The translations under genes and the position numbers were made by a program. From JAOAPY01 sp038237475 (lineage in GTDB: Bacteria; Acidobacteriota; Blastocatellia; Pyrinomonadales; Pyrinomonadaceae): a stretch of 64,000 nt of DNA. Every line of letters begins with the position of its first letter. Positions within the stretch are counted from its first letter, which is position 1. Positions 54,001 to 62,832 of the stretch are shown piece after piece. The notes beneath the pieces are model-generated. The model was not told the origin of the DNA and did no database searches. It saw nothing but the letters and a program-made list of their open reading frames with translations. The stretch lies in the NCBI GenBank assembly GCA_038237475.1, contig JBBRYS010000012.1:62001-126000 (forward strand), written 5' to 3'.

Positions 54001-56736
54001 CGCCTGGGCCAGACAGTGCACTACGAATACGAACCGATCTTCAATAAGAGAACGAAGCTCATCGATAAGCTGGGGCGCACTACCAACTTTGCTTTCGACT
54101 CGCACGGCAATGCCCTTTCTGTTATGGACGCGCTGGGCCACTCGATTGCTTTTGCCTACGATCAATCGGGCCAGGTAATCAGCTCAACTGATCCGCTGGG
54201 ACATACTACTCTTCTGGCATACGACGTCTTTGGCAACGTGACTGCACTTATCGACGCCAACGGCAACCGCAGCAGTTTTCAATACGACTCACTTGGACGG
54301 CTCACCGCCGCAACGGACGCCCTGGGCCGGACAACAACTTTTACCTTCGATAGTCTCGGTAGATTAATCAGCCAAACCCAACCGGACGGTCAGACCACCA
54401 TCAGGCAGTATGATCAAAACGGTAATCTGACAAAGGTCACCAACGCGCTCGGAAAAACCTGGGCTTTGGAATACGACTCCGCCGATCGGGTCGTCTCGCA
54501 GATCGATCCCCTGGGCCAGACCGGCACCATGGTTTACAACGCTGACAGCGAAATGGTGCTGCTCACCACTCCAGTTGGACGCACCACGGCTTTTACCTAC
54601 ACGCCGCGGGGACAGGTTAATACCCTCATTAATACGTTGGGCGAAACAACAGCCTATACCTATGACAACGCGGGGAATCTCACAACTGTGGTGGACCAGC
54701 GAGGAAAGACGACAACGTTCACTTACGATGAGCTCTACCGCACCAAGGCCGAGCGTGATCCACTTGGGCAACTTACCCAGTACAACTATGACGCCGTGGG
54801 CAATCTTACCCAGACGGTCGATCGTCTGGGCCGTCAGACAATCATCGGTTACGACGCATTGAATCGACCGGTGACGTTCAATTATCCCGACGCAACGGTG
54901 GCACGCAGTTATGACGCCGCGGGCCGGCTGATGAGCGTATCTGACTCCCAGGGCGATCCGGTGCAGATGACCTATGACGACGTCAGCCGGCCGTTAACGC
55001 AGACGACGCCGGCCGGGACTCTGACCTATGCATACAACGCCGCGGGCGAAGTGACCAGCAAGACTATCTCCAACCACACTCCCGTGAACTACCAGTACGA
55101 TTCGGCCGGGAGGCTTGCGGCGATCAAGCAGGGCGGGCAGACCTTTAGTTACTCGTTTGATGCGATCTCGCGCATCGTGGGCCTGGCTCGTCCCAATGGA
55201 GTCAACAGCTCTTACGAGTACGACTCCACCAATCGCATGACGAGGATGGTCCACAACGGGGTAGAAGACTTTCGCTATACCTACACACCCGACAACGAGA
55301 TTGAAACGATTGCTGCATCGCTGCCAGCTAACAACTTACCGGCGGCGAGAACGATGGGGGCAGCCGATGACGCCAATCGCATAACGCAGTCCGGTGACGC
55401 CAACCTGACTTTTGACCAGGAGGGTCAAACGATCAACAAGTCGACTCCGCAAGGCTCTACCAGTTACGAATGGGACGCGCGCGGACGACTGACCCGCGCG
55501 AACCTTTCTAACGGGCAGACTGTCAGCTACCGCTATGACGCGTTGGGACGAATGGCTAGCCGCAACACGGCCGGGCTAACGACTTCATTTCTTTACGACA
55601 CGAGCGATGCGATGCTCGATCAAAACAGCGATGGCAGCAGCGTAGAGTATTTGAACGGTCCGGGCGCGGATATGAAGCTAATGCAAACCAGCAGCGCTGG
55701 TGGTTCACTCTACTACCTGCAGGATCATCTCCATAGCACCATCGCCTTGACCAACAGCAGTGGCAACCTTATGGAGCGTGTGCAGTACGATCCCTTTGGT
55801 CAGAACCCGGGCAGTGCGCTTACGCGCTTTGGATACATCGGCCGTGATCGGGAGTCATTGACCGGCCTGCTTTATGTGCGGGCCCGCTGGTATGACCCGC
55901 AACAGGGACGCTTCATGACAGAGGATCCTTCGGGATTAGCCGGCGGTAGTAACCTCTACAGTTATGCTGGAAACGATCCATTGAATCAGGTCGATCCAGA
56001 CGGCAATATCCCGGTCCCACTAGTCACCGGAGCCATAGGTGGCCTCCTCGGAGGAGGCGCATCAATCGTGACACAACTGGCTCAAAATGGAAGCGTCGAT
56101 TGGAAGAGCGCAGGCGTGGCCACCGGTGTTGGCGCGGCTGCCGGCGCCGCCGCGCCGTTTATAGCCGCAGCTGCTGGAGCGGGCGCGCTAGGTACAGCGG
56201 CGGCCGTAGCCACGGGCGCTGTCAGTAATGCGGCCCAGTATGCAATTGACAAGGCGTTTCATGGGCAAGCAAAAGACATCAACGCGGGTGAGATGGCCTG
56301 GAATGCGGCGACCGGAGCGCTGGGTGGAGCCGTAGGCGGCCCCGCTACGGGCTTTATTAAAGCAAGCGCCAAGGAACTCGGCGCCTCAATCGCGGGACAG
56401 CTAAATGCCGCCTTCCGAGCGGCAGCTAACAAAGCTAATTCGGCCGGTACCTTCAATAACGCCCTGGGGTCCTTCGCCGGGAACTTCCCTTGCTGGTTGT
56501 GTCCCGATGATCCTCCGGGTCCCGGCCCCTCAACCGGTCCCGGATCCGGTAGTGGAGGAGGAAGTGCGCGCGGTCCCGGCAGCTCTTACGGTCCAGGGAA
56601 AGGAAGTGGCGGGAAAGGATCGGGTAGCGGTACCAAAGGTCCGGGACCCGGTGGGCGCGGCCCTGGCGGCGGCAATGGTAAAGGATCCCGTGGGCCCGGC
56701 GGGGGCGGTTCTGGAAGTGGGAAAAAGAAGTGCTAA
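51073..56736 (+). CDS. Giant RHS/YD-repeat protein with TIG domain and glycine/lysine-rich tail
   Basis: About 1887 residues. ATG 51073 has GGAG 9 nt upstream; the frame is open to 51004. Order: basic signal region and hydrophobic stretch (VASTLLAAMIFQGLLAPAINA); TIG domain at about 180-270; Ig-like parts; a region with CSRSGNPVDLPTGMKIE typical of the start of RHS shells; more than 20 YD repeats at about 760-1560 (for example TFTFDSLGRLISQTQPDGQT); and the RHS core at about 1575-1645 with RFGYIGRDRESLTGLLYVRA, RWYDPQQGRFMTEDPSGL and the boundary NPLNQVDPDG-like LNQVDPDGN. After the core comes an Ala/Gly-rich membrane-like region, then CWLCPDD and a tail of about 75 residues of Gly, Pro, Ser and Lys ending KKKC. 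RHS shells normally enclose a C-terminal toxin; none is recognised. Confidence 0.92.
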   Translation: MKRRLILVSSCARRAAARLPAFNPRALVASTLLAAMIFQGLLAPAINAATPEARTSVPQPARMAILPLSTESAIVIYGPHRFDSTGLLTKATDQFSLPANVFGPYTLSLQNGAADGSGRALIGTVKLNGSVIFSSSDLNLQTPLLSQNVTVTANNTLEVSFLSRRAASISISVSGLSTAASAPSITGFTPSHGAVGTDVTITGASLTAATGSTSVTFAGSNNGPRVSALVTMASATAVHVTVPNGAASGTIQLTTAGGTATSSGAFTVDTTQNFDVTVAPNTARAIQRSTATQIISITSSGPFTQLATLSASGLPAGVGVRFAPQQVTGGGMSTLSLSLANIDLSPGSYPFTVVGTATVDGNQVVHRATATLSVLPAGQTTLAGRVLSIDDEPIMGATASLDGRTATSDASGSFILSGVTEGAMRPLMIDGRTASAPNRTYPVITEPANIVAGQANVIPYNFYLPPIDMQYEVDVVPNQTTMATNPRVNDLAMMIPPNSNLRNRDGSPVARVSITPLNIDRTPTPLPSDVNIALVYTSQPGGAVTDKAIPVVYPNLTGADPATRMPLYAFNHDSVQWYVYGYGRVSADGKTISPEIDPSTGQPYGLKDFSWHAPAPPGPGPRPKSPSGPPCSRSGNPVDLPTGMKIERASYISFGGARGGLDFGHVYTSYMAQACDNCSFGRGAHHSYEYRVIPTGGALRFATPEQLDSDGVLFTPLAGHDPGGAIIFTTSADISMEADDLARLTDGTYEYRKADKNIWKFNSGGKLTSMVDPNGNTTTLQYDSGGLLTRITDPVGRAITLTNDGIRFTGATDPLGNTWHYTYEGNASEGTGAILTTVTDPRGGVTRYDYIRGGRLVAVTDPRGNVVKRIDYQSVTPISLIVAKETYVDGGFEAFTYGLSGQIITSTTVTDSLGRSLTQQYNSAGYVISETDALGQVSKITRNLNTNLPIVTVGPCGCPEATREYDNRGNLTAETDRLGQTVHYEYEPIFNKRTKLIDKLGRTTNFAFDSHGNALSVMDALGHSIAFAYDQSGQVISSTDPLGHTTLLAYDVFGNVTALIDANGNRSSFQYDSLGRLTAATDALGRTTTFTFDSLGRLISQTQPDGQTTIRQYDQNGNLTKVTNALGKTWALEYDSADRVVSQIDPLGQTGTMVYNADSEMVLLTTPVGRTTAFTYTPRGQVNTLINTLGETTAYTYDNAGNLTTVVDQRGKTTTFTYDELYRTKAERDPLGQLTQYNYDAVGNLTQTVDRLGRQTIIGYDALNRPVTFNYPDATVARSYDAAGRLMSVSDSQGDPVQMTYDDVSRPLTQTTPAGTLTYAYNAAGEVTSKTISNHTPVNYQYDSAGRLAAIKQGGQTFSYSFDAISRIVGLARPNGVNSSYEYDSTNRMTRMVHNGVEDFRYTYTPDNEIETIAASLPANNLPAARTMGAADDANRITQSGDANLTFDQEGQTINKSTPQGSTSYEWDARGRLTRANLSNGQTVSYRYDALGRMASRNTAGLTTSFLYDTSDAMLDQNSDGSSVEYLNGPGADMKLMQTSSAGGSLYYLQDHLHSTIALTNSSGNLMERVQYDPFGQNPGSALTRFGYIGRDRESLTGLLYVRARWYDPQQGRFMTEDPSGLAGGSNLYSYAGNDPLNQVDPDGNIPVPLVTGAIGGLLGGGASIVTQLAQNGSVDWKSAGVATGVGAAAGAAAPFIAAAAGAGALGTAAAVATGAVSNAAQYAIDKAFHGQAKDINAGEMAWNAATGALGGAVGGPATGFIKASAKELGASIAGQLNAAFRAAANKANSAGTFNNALGSFAGNFPCWLCPDDPPGPGPSTGPGSGSGGGSARGPGSSYGPGKGSGGKGSGSGTKGPGPGGRGPGGGNGKGSRGPGGGGSGSGKKKC

Positions 56737-56771
56737 CAGGGAAGTCAGGTCATCGAGAGGGAGAGGCATCA

Positions 56772-59700
56772 ATGATGCGAAGAAGTCATCTAAATCCACT
56801 TACTGTCAGTTCGCCGGCTGTGGTCCTGGGATTAATTCTGGCGATATTGGTTGCGCCGGGATTAGCTGGAATCAGAGCAGCATCTGATGACTCCACCAGT
56901 AATCCTGCTCGTTCGGCGACTCAGTATTCAGCGGCAGCGGGAAATACGCCGGCTGCGGCTGCCGAGTCACTTTATGGTCTGCACGCCCTTTCCTTTGAAG
57001 CTAACGCCGGCCAGGTTGATGCGCAGGTAAAGTTTCTGTCGCGGAACAGCAGCTACAGCCTCTTTCTAACTCCTACCGAGGCTGTGCTGTCGATGGGCAA
57101 GTCTGCGAGCCAGCGCTCGGCCAAGCATGCGCTGGCGTTTCGTAAGTCCAAGCAAGCTAAATCAGCTCCAAACACATCCACAACCCTGCGCATGCAATTG
57201 CTGGGTGCAAGCACGCGCAGCATCGAAGGGTTGCAACCGCAGGAAACTAAGAGCAACTACTTCATTGGCAGCGACCCTAATCAGTGGCGCACCGGTGTGG
57301 TCAACTACGCTCGTGTGAAGTACACAGCAGTCTATCCGGGAATCGATCTCTATTTCTACGGCAGCGAAACCCAGGCAGGGAAGCAGGCCCAACTCGAATA
57401 TGACTTTGTTATCTCTCCCGGCACCGATCCGCACGCGATCTCTTTCAACGTTGCCGGGGTCGATCGTCTCGAGCTTAACGAGGCGGGAGACCTCGTTATG
57501 GTCACAGCCCGGCAAAGAATTCAGCAGCGAGCGCCGTCGCTCTATCAGGATTGGCACGGTGAACGCAAGCCCGTGGCCGGCCGGTATGTTGTAAAAGGCA
57601 ATCATCAATTCGGTTTCGAGGTTGGACCATATGATTCGACGAAGGCGCTCGTGATCGATCCGGTAATCGATTACTCCACACTACTGTCGGGCAGCGGCGC
57701 CGATCAGGGAGCAGCGATCGCCGTCGATGGGGAAGGTTATTCATATATTACGGGTATGACCGATTCGCTAAATTTTCCGACTTCCTCCGGCGCCTTCTCA
57801 CGCACGCCCGGGATTGGCAAAGATGCTTTCGTGACCAAGTTCAATCGGGACGGCAGCAACATCATCTACTCCACTTACCTCGGCGGTGGTCTTGACGACG
57901 AAGGATACGGCATCGCCGTTGATGCTCTTGGACAGGCTTATGTGACGGGAACAACTGCTTCGCCTAATTTCCCAACGACCGCCGGAGCGCTACTAACCGT
58001 TAATAGTGGCGGGACAGATGCATTTGTAACGAAACTCAGCGCGAACGGTTCAAGCCTGGTCTATTCAACTTATCTTGGCGGCAGCGGCTTCGAGGAAGGT
58101 TTTTCGATTGCTGTCAACCGCGCCGGGAATGCTTATGTCACCGGTGTTACCGGTTCCACAAATTTCCCCACCTCGAATTCGGCCCTGCAAACCACGCTCG
58201 CAGGACCTGAGGATGCTTTTGTTACGAAGCTCAACCCGACAGGCAGCGCAGTCGTCTACTCAACCTTTCTGGGCGGTAACAATCCCGACATGGGCTTTGG
58301 TATTGCGCTTGATCAGACTGGAGCAAATGCCTTTGTGACGGGGATCACCGATTCCAGCAATTTCCCAACGACCGCACAGGCCTTCAACAAAATCTTTCGT
58401 GGTTCCAGCGACGCCTTTGCAACAGAGTTAAACGACACCGGCACTTCTGCCGTTTATTCAACCTACCTGGGTGGCAGCGGCACCGATGCCGGACTTGGCA
58501 TAGCAGTGGACTCAAGCGGCGCAGCCTATGTAGTAGGCGCGACAGATTCAACAAATTTCCAGGTGACGGCGAGCGTGCCACAACCGGCAAATGCTGGCGG
58601 GGGTACTGACGCATTTGTGACCAAACTCAGTGTCAACGGATCACTGTTGACATATTCCGCCTATCTTGGAGGCAGTGGCGCCGACGCAGCCTTCGGCGTT
58701 GCTCTCGATCCCGCGCGCAACGCGTACGTGACCGGAACTACTTCCTCGGCGAACTTCCCCACGGTCGCGCCGGCGACTGTTTCTGGCGGCGGCAATGACG
58801 CATTCCTGACTAAGGTGAGCGCCGACGGGTCGGCCCTGATGCTTTCCAGATACTTCGGCGGTCTTAACAACGAAGATGGCTTCAGCATTGCGGTCGACCT
58901 TGCCAGTAATGTCTATATCACGGGCGCCACGACCTCAAATAACTTTGCCACCACCACCGGGGCCTTTCAGACTGCAGGCGTGGGCGGCAGCGAAGCGTTC
59001 GTGACCAAGCTCACTGACGTCTCAACTTCCACACCAATCGACGATGCACGATTTTTTGTGCAGCAACATTATCTGGATTTCTTAAGCCGCTTACCTGACA
59101 CGTCAGGTTGGGATTATTGGACCGGTCAGATTACCCAGTGTGGTACGGATCCAGTTTGTCTCCGGACGAAGCGCATTGACGTTTCAAACGCTTTTTACTT
59201 TGAACTGGAGTTTCAACAGACCGGCAGTTACGTCTATCGTGTGTACCGAGTGTCGTTCGGCAATAATCAACCGTTCTCTAATCCTCATGCGGACCCAAAT
59301 TACCCGGGAGAAGACAGGAAGCTCCCGCTCTACACGGCATTCGCCAAAGATCGGGCGCAGGTTCGTGGTGGGTCACAACTGGCGCAGCTGCAACTCGCCC
59401 TGGCTAATGATTTTGCAGGGCGACCTGAATTTCTTACAAAGTACCCTGCTAGTTTGAGTGGCCCGGATTTTGTTGACGCAGTATTAACCACCGTTAGAAC
59501 GGAGCTCGGCGCAGATCTGACGGCTCAACGCGACGCGCTGATTGGGCTGTTCAATTCCGGCGGGCGCGGCAACGTGATCTACCGGCTTGCCGACGATAAC
59601 GCGCAAACGAATCCTATCAATAACCGCGCGCTGATCGATGCAGAGTACAACCGCGCGTTTGTTTATACGCAATACGCCGGTTACTTGCGGCGCAACTCAG

Positions 59701-59858
59701 ACGTGGCTGGGTTCCTGTTCTGGCTGGGCCAGGTGAATGGCGCTCCGCTGCGCGATGTCCCCCGGCAACACGCCATGGTCTGTTCGTTTATGACTTCGAC
59801 TGAGTACCAGAAACGATTTAGTTCGGTAGTGACACACTCCAATTCCGAGTGTCAGTAG
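56772..59858 (+). CDS. Exported SBBP beta-propeller protein with DUF4214 C-terminus
   Basis: About 1028 residues from ATG 56772, which has a GGGAG box upstream; a GTG at 56730 overlaps the RHS gene. Signal region: VVLGLILAILVAPGLAG. Residues about 70-290 form the domain that usually precedes SBBP repeats (SFEANAGQVDAQVKFLSRNS, GIDLYFYGS, LEYDFVISPGTDP). Seven SBBP repeats of about 65 residues follow, each with the pattern YSTYLGGSG..GIAVD..G.AYVTG.T.S.NFPT and DAFVTKL, enough for one seven-bladed propeller. The C-terminal 270 residues carry two DUF4214 segments (FVQQHYLDFLSRLPDTSGWD and FVYTQYAGYLRRNSDVAGFL). The pairing is known from this phylum. A role in surface attachment is likely but unproven. 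It overlaps the next, convergent gene by 7 bp. Confidence 0.9.
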   Translation: MMRRSHLNPLTVSSPAVVLGLILAILVAPGLAGIRAASDDSTSNPARSATQYSAAAGNTPAAAAESLYGLHALSFEANAGQVDAQVKFLSRNSSYSLFLTPTEAVLSMGKSASQRSAKHALAFRKSKQAKSAPNTSTTLRMQLLGASTRSIEGLQPQETKSNYFIGSDPNQWRTGVVNYARVKYTAVYPGIDLYFYGSETQAGKQAQLEYDFVISPGTDPHAISFNVAGVDRLELNEAGDLVMVTARQRIQQRAPSLYQDWHGERKPVAGRYVVKGNHQFGFEVGPYDSTKALVIDPVIDYSTLLSGSGADQGAAIAVDGEGYSYITGMTDSLNFPTSSGAFSRTPGIGKDAFVTKFNRDGSNIIYSTYLGGGLDDEGYGIAVDALGQAYVTGTTASPNFPTTAGALLTVNSGGTDAFVTKLSANGSSLVYSTYLGGSGFEEGFSIAVNRAGNAYVTGVTGSTNFPTSNSALQTTLAGPEDAFVTKLNPTGSAVVYSTFLGGNNPDMGFGIALDQTGANAFVTGITDSSNFPTTAQAFNKIFRGSSDAFATELNDTGTSAVYSTYLGGSGTDAGLGIAVDSSGAAYVVGATDSTNFQVTASVPQPANAGGGTDAFVTKLSVNGSLLTYSAYLGGSGADAAFGVALDPARNAYVTGTTSSANFPTVAPATVSGGGNDAFLTKVSADGSALMLSRYFGGLNNEDGFSIAVDLASNVYITGATTSNNFATTTGAFQTAGVGGSEAFVTKLTDVSTSTPIDDARFFVQQHYLDFLSRLPDTSGWDYWTGQITQCGTDPVCLRTKRIDVSNAFYFELEFQQTGSYVYRVYRVSFGNNQPFSNPHADPNYPGEDRKLPLYTAFAKDRAQVRGGSQLAQLQLALANDFAGRPEFLTKYPASLSGPDFVDAVLTTVRTELGADLTAQRDALIGLFNSGGRGNVIYRLADDNAQTNPINNRALIDAEYNRAFVYTQYAGYLRRNSDVAGFLFWLGQVNGAPLRDVPRQHAMVCSFMTSTEYQKRFSSVVTHSNSECQ

Positions 59859-60252
59859 ATCTTTTTAAGACGAACTAGCCGCGGATGAATGAGAAAGAGT
59901 TCCACGGCAAAGTATTTTCCTGCTCGCCTCTTTTTGGGCGCTGCGTCGGCGTTGATCTTTTCCTTCAGGGCGCTTATTAACTCTTCCGCTAAGCGCCTTT
60001 CAGACCCTCTGGGGTTACCAAAAGGCCAGTTTCCCCCACCGGGCACTGCTGCAGTTTCACTCCAGATACGATAGCCCGTTCGAGTCAGGATTACGGACAA
60101 GTGACCGGAGAGGTTATCAAAATCTTTAGTGGGCAGCGGGAATGGCATTTCCGGGTCAACCATCAGGGTCCAGTGACCCGCGCCTCCCGAATGTCCGCCG
60201 CGAATTTCTATGTCGGCCTTGATCGTTGAGTAACGATTGTCAGTGGCAGCTG
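59852..60252 (-). CDS. C-terminal part of the split TPR protein (second reading frame)
   Basis: This frame continues the protein of the next entry after a run of nine A residues (minus strand). It reads KKTAATDNRYSTIKADIEIR, GGAGHWTLMVDPEMPFPLP, NLSGHLSVILTRTGYRIWSE and ends RLVRLKKIY. The composition and length suggest a real domain of about 130 residues. No own start with a ribosome site was found near it; the frame is open upstream, but only in antisense-like sequence overlapping the first part. It may be expressed by slippage at the A-run, or the gene may be broken, or the run may be miscounted. The function is unknown. Confidence 0.5.
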
Positions 60253-61193
60253 TTTTTTTTTGATTGCGGCTTGCAGATATTTTCAAATCCTCCTGATTCG
60301 ACCACATAGGCCTTTGCGGGTATTGGCATTTTCGCTTCAGCAGCATCCAGCCCAATTGGAAACAGCAAATCAACGCCATCCCGCTGCGGATGATCCGCAA
60401 GCCAAACAGCCTTTTGCTTATCAGACAAGGCGCCCGCAGGATCCCTTCTTTGTCGCGCCATAGCACGCAGTTGGTAGGGCGAGGGGTAAGCAGGCCTGAG
60501 AACGATCGCGCGATCAAAGTCGGTAAGATCTTCGTCGATGTTGTCGCGCTGGTTCATTAGTAGGCGACCGCGGTGGCAATAGGCCTGCGCCAGTCTCAAC
60601 CTGATTTCGGTGGAGGTCGCTGATGCTTCACGCTGTCGGTCGACTGCGGCGGAGTTCGCCGACGCTTCAGGCTGTAGGCTAACCGCGGCAAAGTTCACTT
60701 GTATGCGCCCGGCGCTCCGTGTTGAGGTCGCCAACTCGACTCTCATTTCTACTTCGGTTGAGTTCGCCACACGAAGTTCAGCCTCGTCAAGGTCAATGCT
60801 CATGCTCAGGTCGGCAATCGCCCCGCCGATGTCCCTCGCATTCTGCCGTGCCATCCCACGGAAGTAGAAGTCATTCGTTGAGCCCGGCTCTTTCAACTCA
60901 CTTGCACCATGGGCCGGGCCTGTGTCCATCGCCGGAGGTGCTTCGTTCGCTGGAATGGCGTTTCTGACCGGCCCTGCTCTGTGTGTTGGCCTTGCGTCTT
61001 TCTCCGGCTGTACTTTGTTGGTTGGACTTGCGTCTGTCGCTGGCTGTGCTTTGTGGTTTGGACTTGTGTCTGTCGCCGGCTGTGCTTTGTTCATGAGACT
61101 TACGTCTCTCGCCGGGCTTCCATTCGGGTTCTGGCCCTTCGTCATCGACGCTACCAGCGCCAGCATGATAAGTCCCGAAAACAGATATCTCAT
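60240..61193 (-). CDS. Exported TPR protein with 12-residue tandem repeats; frame ends at an A9 run
   Basis: A 317-residue frame with a signal peptide (MRYLFSGLIMLALVASMTKG). Residues 36-95 are five tandem copies of a 12-residue unit (KAQPATDTSPNH, KAQPATDASPTN and three diverged ones). One TPR unit (FYFRGMARQNARDIGGAIAD) is then split from the next (AYCHRGRLLMNQRDNIDEDL) by a 60-residue insert that itself contains an imperfect 14-residue duplication. The end reads ESGGFENICKPQSKKNSCH and stops just after a run of nine A. Removing one A would join it to the frame of the preceding entry and give a protein of about 446 residues. It converges on the SBBP gene. Function is unknown. Confidence 0.65.
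   Translation of the reverse strand: MRYLFSGLIMLALVASMTKGQNPNGSPARDVSLMNKAQPATDTSPNHKAQPATDASPTNKVQPEKDARPTHRAGPVRNAIPANEAPPAMDTGPAHGASELKEPGSTNDFYFRGMARQNARDIGGAIADLSMSIDLDEAELRVANSTEVEMRVELATSTRSAGRIQVNFAAVSLQPEASANSAAVDRQREASATSTEIRLRLAQAYCHRGRLLMNQRDNIDEDLTDFDRAIVLRPAYPSPYQLRAMARQRRDPAGALSDKQKAVWLADHPQRDGVDLLFPIGLDAAEAKMPIPAKAYVVESGGFENICKPQSKKNSCH
60253..60261 (-). other. Nine-A homopolymer at the frame change
   Basis: Nine T residues on the plus strand are nine A residues on the coding strand. Runs of nine A are known sites of RNA polymerase slippage as well as of sequencing errors and phase-type mutation. With eight A residues the two open frames here would be one. Confidence 0.8.
60909..61088 (-). 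repeat. Tandem 36-bp repeat inside the TPR gene
   Basis: Five units of 36 bp encode the 12-residue repeat of the TPR protein. The two units nearest the start are almost identical and the others diverged, which suggests recent expansion at one end. Confidence 0.7.
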
Positions 61194-61813
61194 CAGACGA
61201 GTTCCTCTCTGCAGGTCACACGCATGGATCGCACTTCCTCTTTAAAGCCCCCTACACTCAACCGAGGCCCTACACTAACTAACGCGCGATATCCCCATGC
61301 CAACTATCACAGAGCTGCGCTCAGGAAGAACCTCCTCCTGAAAGCAAGACACCACTTGGCCCATTGAAACTTCTCGCAGCCGCACAATCTGTGAAATATC
61401 AATGATTCATTAAGAGTTGTAGGGATACTACTTGGCCCATTGAAACGTATCCCTGCCAGAAGTCGAACGGATTTCGACTATGAAAGTGCAGAGCAGTTAC
61501 GAGGTCATGGTTGAGGTGCCGAAAAATTGCATTTGAAGTTTTGTTACAGAGTCTCACTCGATACAACCCGCGCGCGGCCTGAGCAATCAAAGAGGCCTCG
61601 ATCCATATGTGAAAATTCACGAGCTCAACCGCTCGAGTGGAAGTCTCGAGCGTAAGTGAACGAGTGGAAGTGCTCGACCAGTCGTTGCATGTTGTCGCCC
61701 GCGGTGATCGGGATCAAATCTGCGAAAGTAGTACTGCATTACCTTCAAGAAGCACGGAAACACTTGCATTCAGGTAGCTTTACAAATTTGCATCCATCAA
61801 GGAGAGCGTCCAG
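61194..61813. other. Intergenic region with a direct repeat
   Basis: About 620 bp with no gene. The 17-mer acttggcccattgaaac occurs twice, at 61354-61370 and 61430-61446. The second copy is flanked by the inverted pair agggatac (61421-61428) and gtatccct (61447-61454), so it would sit in the loop of a hairpin. Further on, cgagtggaagt and its derivatives repeat at 61632-61672. Confidence 0.6.
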
Positions 61814-62350
61814 ATGAGAAACCCCAAGTTTCCAAGACTGCTGATTCTCGTTTTGTGTTTGGCTTTGCTGGCGTTGTTTGTTGCTTCACTGGCTGGCCCA
61901 AACCAGCCTGTCTCTGCACACCGGAGCCAGGGCGAAGCTAAACCAGCCTCAAGTCCAAGTCCGGCGGGCGCGCGACCCGCTCCAGACTTTTCCAAGAGCA
62001 TTTGGGACTTGCCGGCCGACGCGGCCGACACGAAGAACCCGGTGGCCAGCAGTGACGAGGCGATTGCCAAGGGCAGGGAACTCTTCATGACGCGCAAGGG
62101 AAACTGTGCCTTCTGTCATGGTGACAACGGCGCCGGCAACGACGCGAATTTTGCGAAACTTAGAAGAAGACCTGCCGATCTATCGCGAGGCGCGTGGATG
62201 GTGAAGCTTTCCGACGGTGAGATTTACTGGAAGATCACCCGAGGTATCCCCGGCATCATGCCAGCATCCGACGATCCCAAGATGACCGCGGAAGAGCGTT
62301 GGCAGTTGGTGAATTTCGTTCGCAGCCTGGCAAAGCCAGCGGTCAAGTAG
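61814..62350 (+). CDS. Exported monoheme c-type cytochrome
   Basis: A 178-residue protein with a signal anchor or signal peptide (LLILVLCLALLALFVASLAG). A Pro/Ala-rich linker leads to a class I cytochrome c domain at about 85-175: haem motif CAFCHGDNGAGND (Cys98, Cys101, His102) and Met149 in RGIPGIMPASDD as the likely sixth ligand; the end VNFVRSLAK is typical. AGGAGA stands about 8 nt before the ATG. It should transfer electrons in the periplasm. The gene stands alone, with more than 450 bp free on each side, so its partner cannot be named; the pentaheme protein is 14 kb away. Confidence 0.9.
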   Translation: MRNPKFPRLLILVLCLALLALFVASLAGPNQPVSAHRSQGEAKPASSPSPAGARPAPDFSKSIWDLPADAADTKNPVASSDEAIAKGRELFMTRKGNCAFCHGDNGAGNDANFAKLRRRPADLSRGAWMVKLSDGEIYWKITRGIPGIMPASDDPKMTAEERWQLVNFVRSLAKPAVK

Positions 62351-62832
62351 TCGTAATTGGGCTGCGCGGCGCGAATAAATCCAGCCTTGCTGAATCCCAC
62401 CCCGCGTGAGCGAGTGGACGTTTCAAACCCAGCCTACCAGTCCTTAAACTGCGTTTGTAGATGTCGGGCGGACCAAATAATGAAAGGAAATGCGCGCTTT
62501 TCGGTCCTGATCGCGGGGAATGTATTGCATCAGCAGCGGCCGACCAAGCTACCTGGAACAACCAAGCGACAAATCCTTGACACGGATAGGTTGAGAAAAC
62601 TAAGATGCGGCCCTCTAACGGAACTCACATTACTGTAGATGGATCTCCTTCCAGGCGCGCCGTAAGAGTTGGTTTGGCTCACGGATCATTATGGGGTCGC
62701 GCGGTGAGTTTGCAGCCAGAGAGGGCACTACCCGAAGTGCCGAAGTAATTCAAGAGACTGAAAATCAACCATCAGCCAGTCTCTTGAGATTTGACGTGAC
62801 TCAACTTAGCGTCGCCGCGGGGTGTCGTCGTC
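62351..62832. other. Intergenic region before the protease genes
   Basis: About 480 bp with no convincing gene, promoter or hairpin. Because the first protease lacks the N-terminal 105 residues of its neighbour, part of this stretch could be a decayed 5' end, but I could not recognise matching residues in it. Confidence 0.45.

Noticed and set aside
51073..56736. RHS protein as a type VI secretion effector
   Set aside because: No PAAR domain, VgrG, adaptor or immunity gene is present, and the protein has its own signal region.
61354..61446. Two repeats considered as a small CRISPR array
   Set aside because: Only two copies of 17 bp with a 59-bp spacer, and no cas genes in the window.
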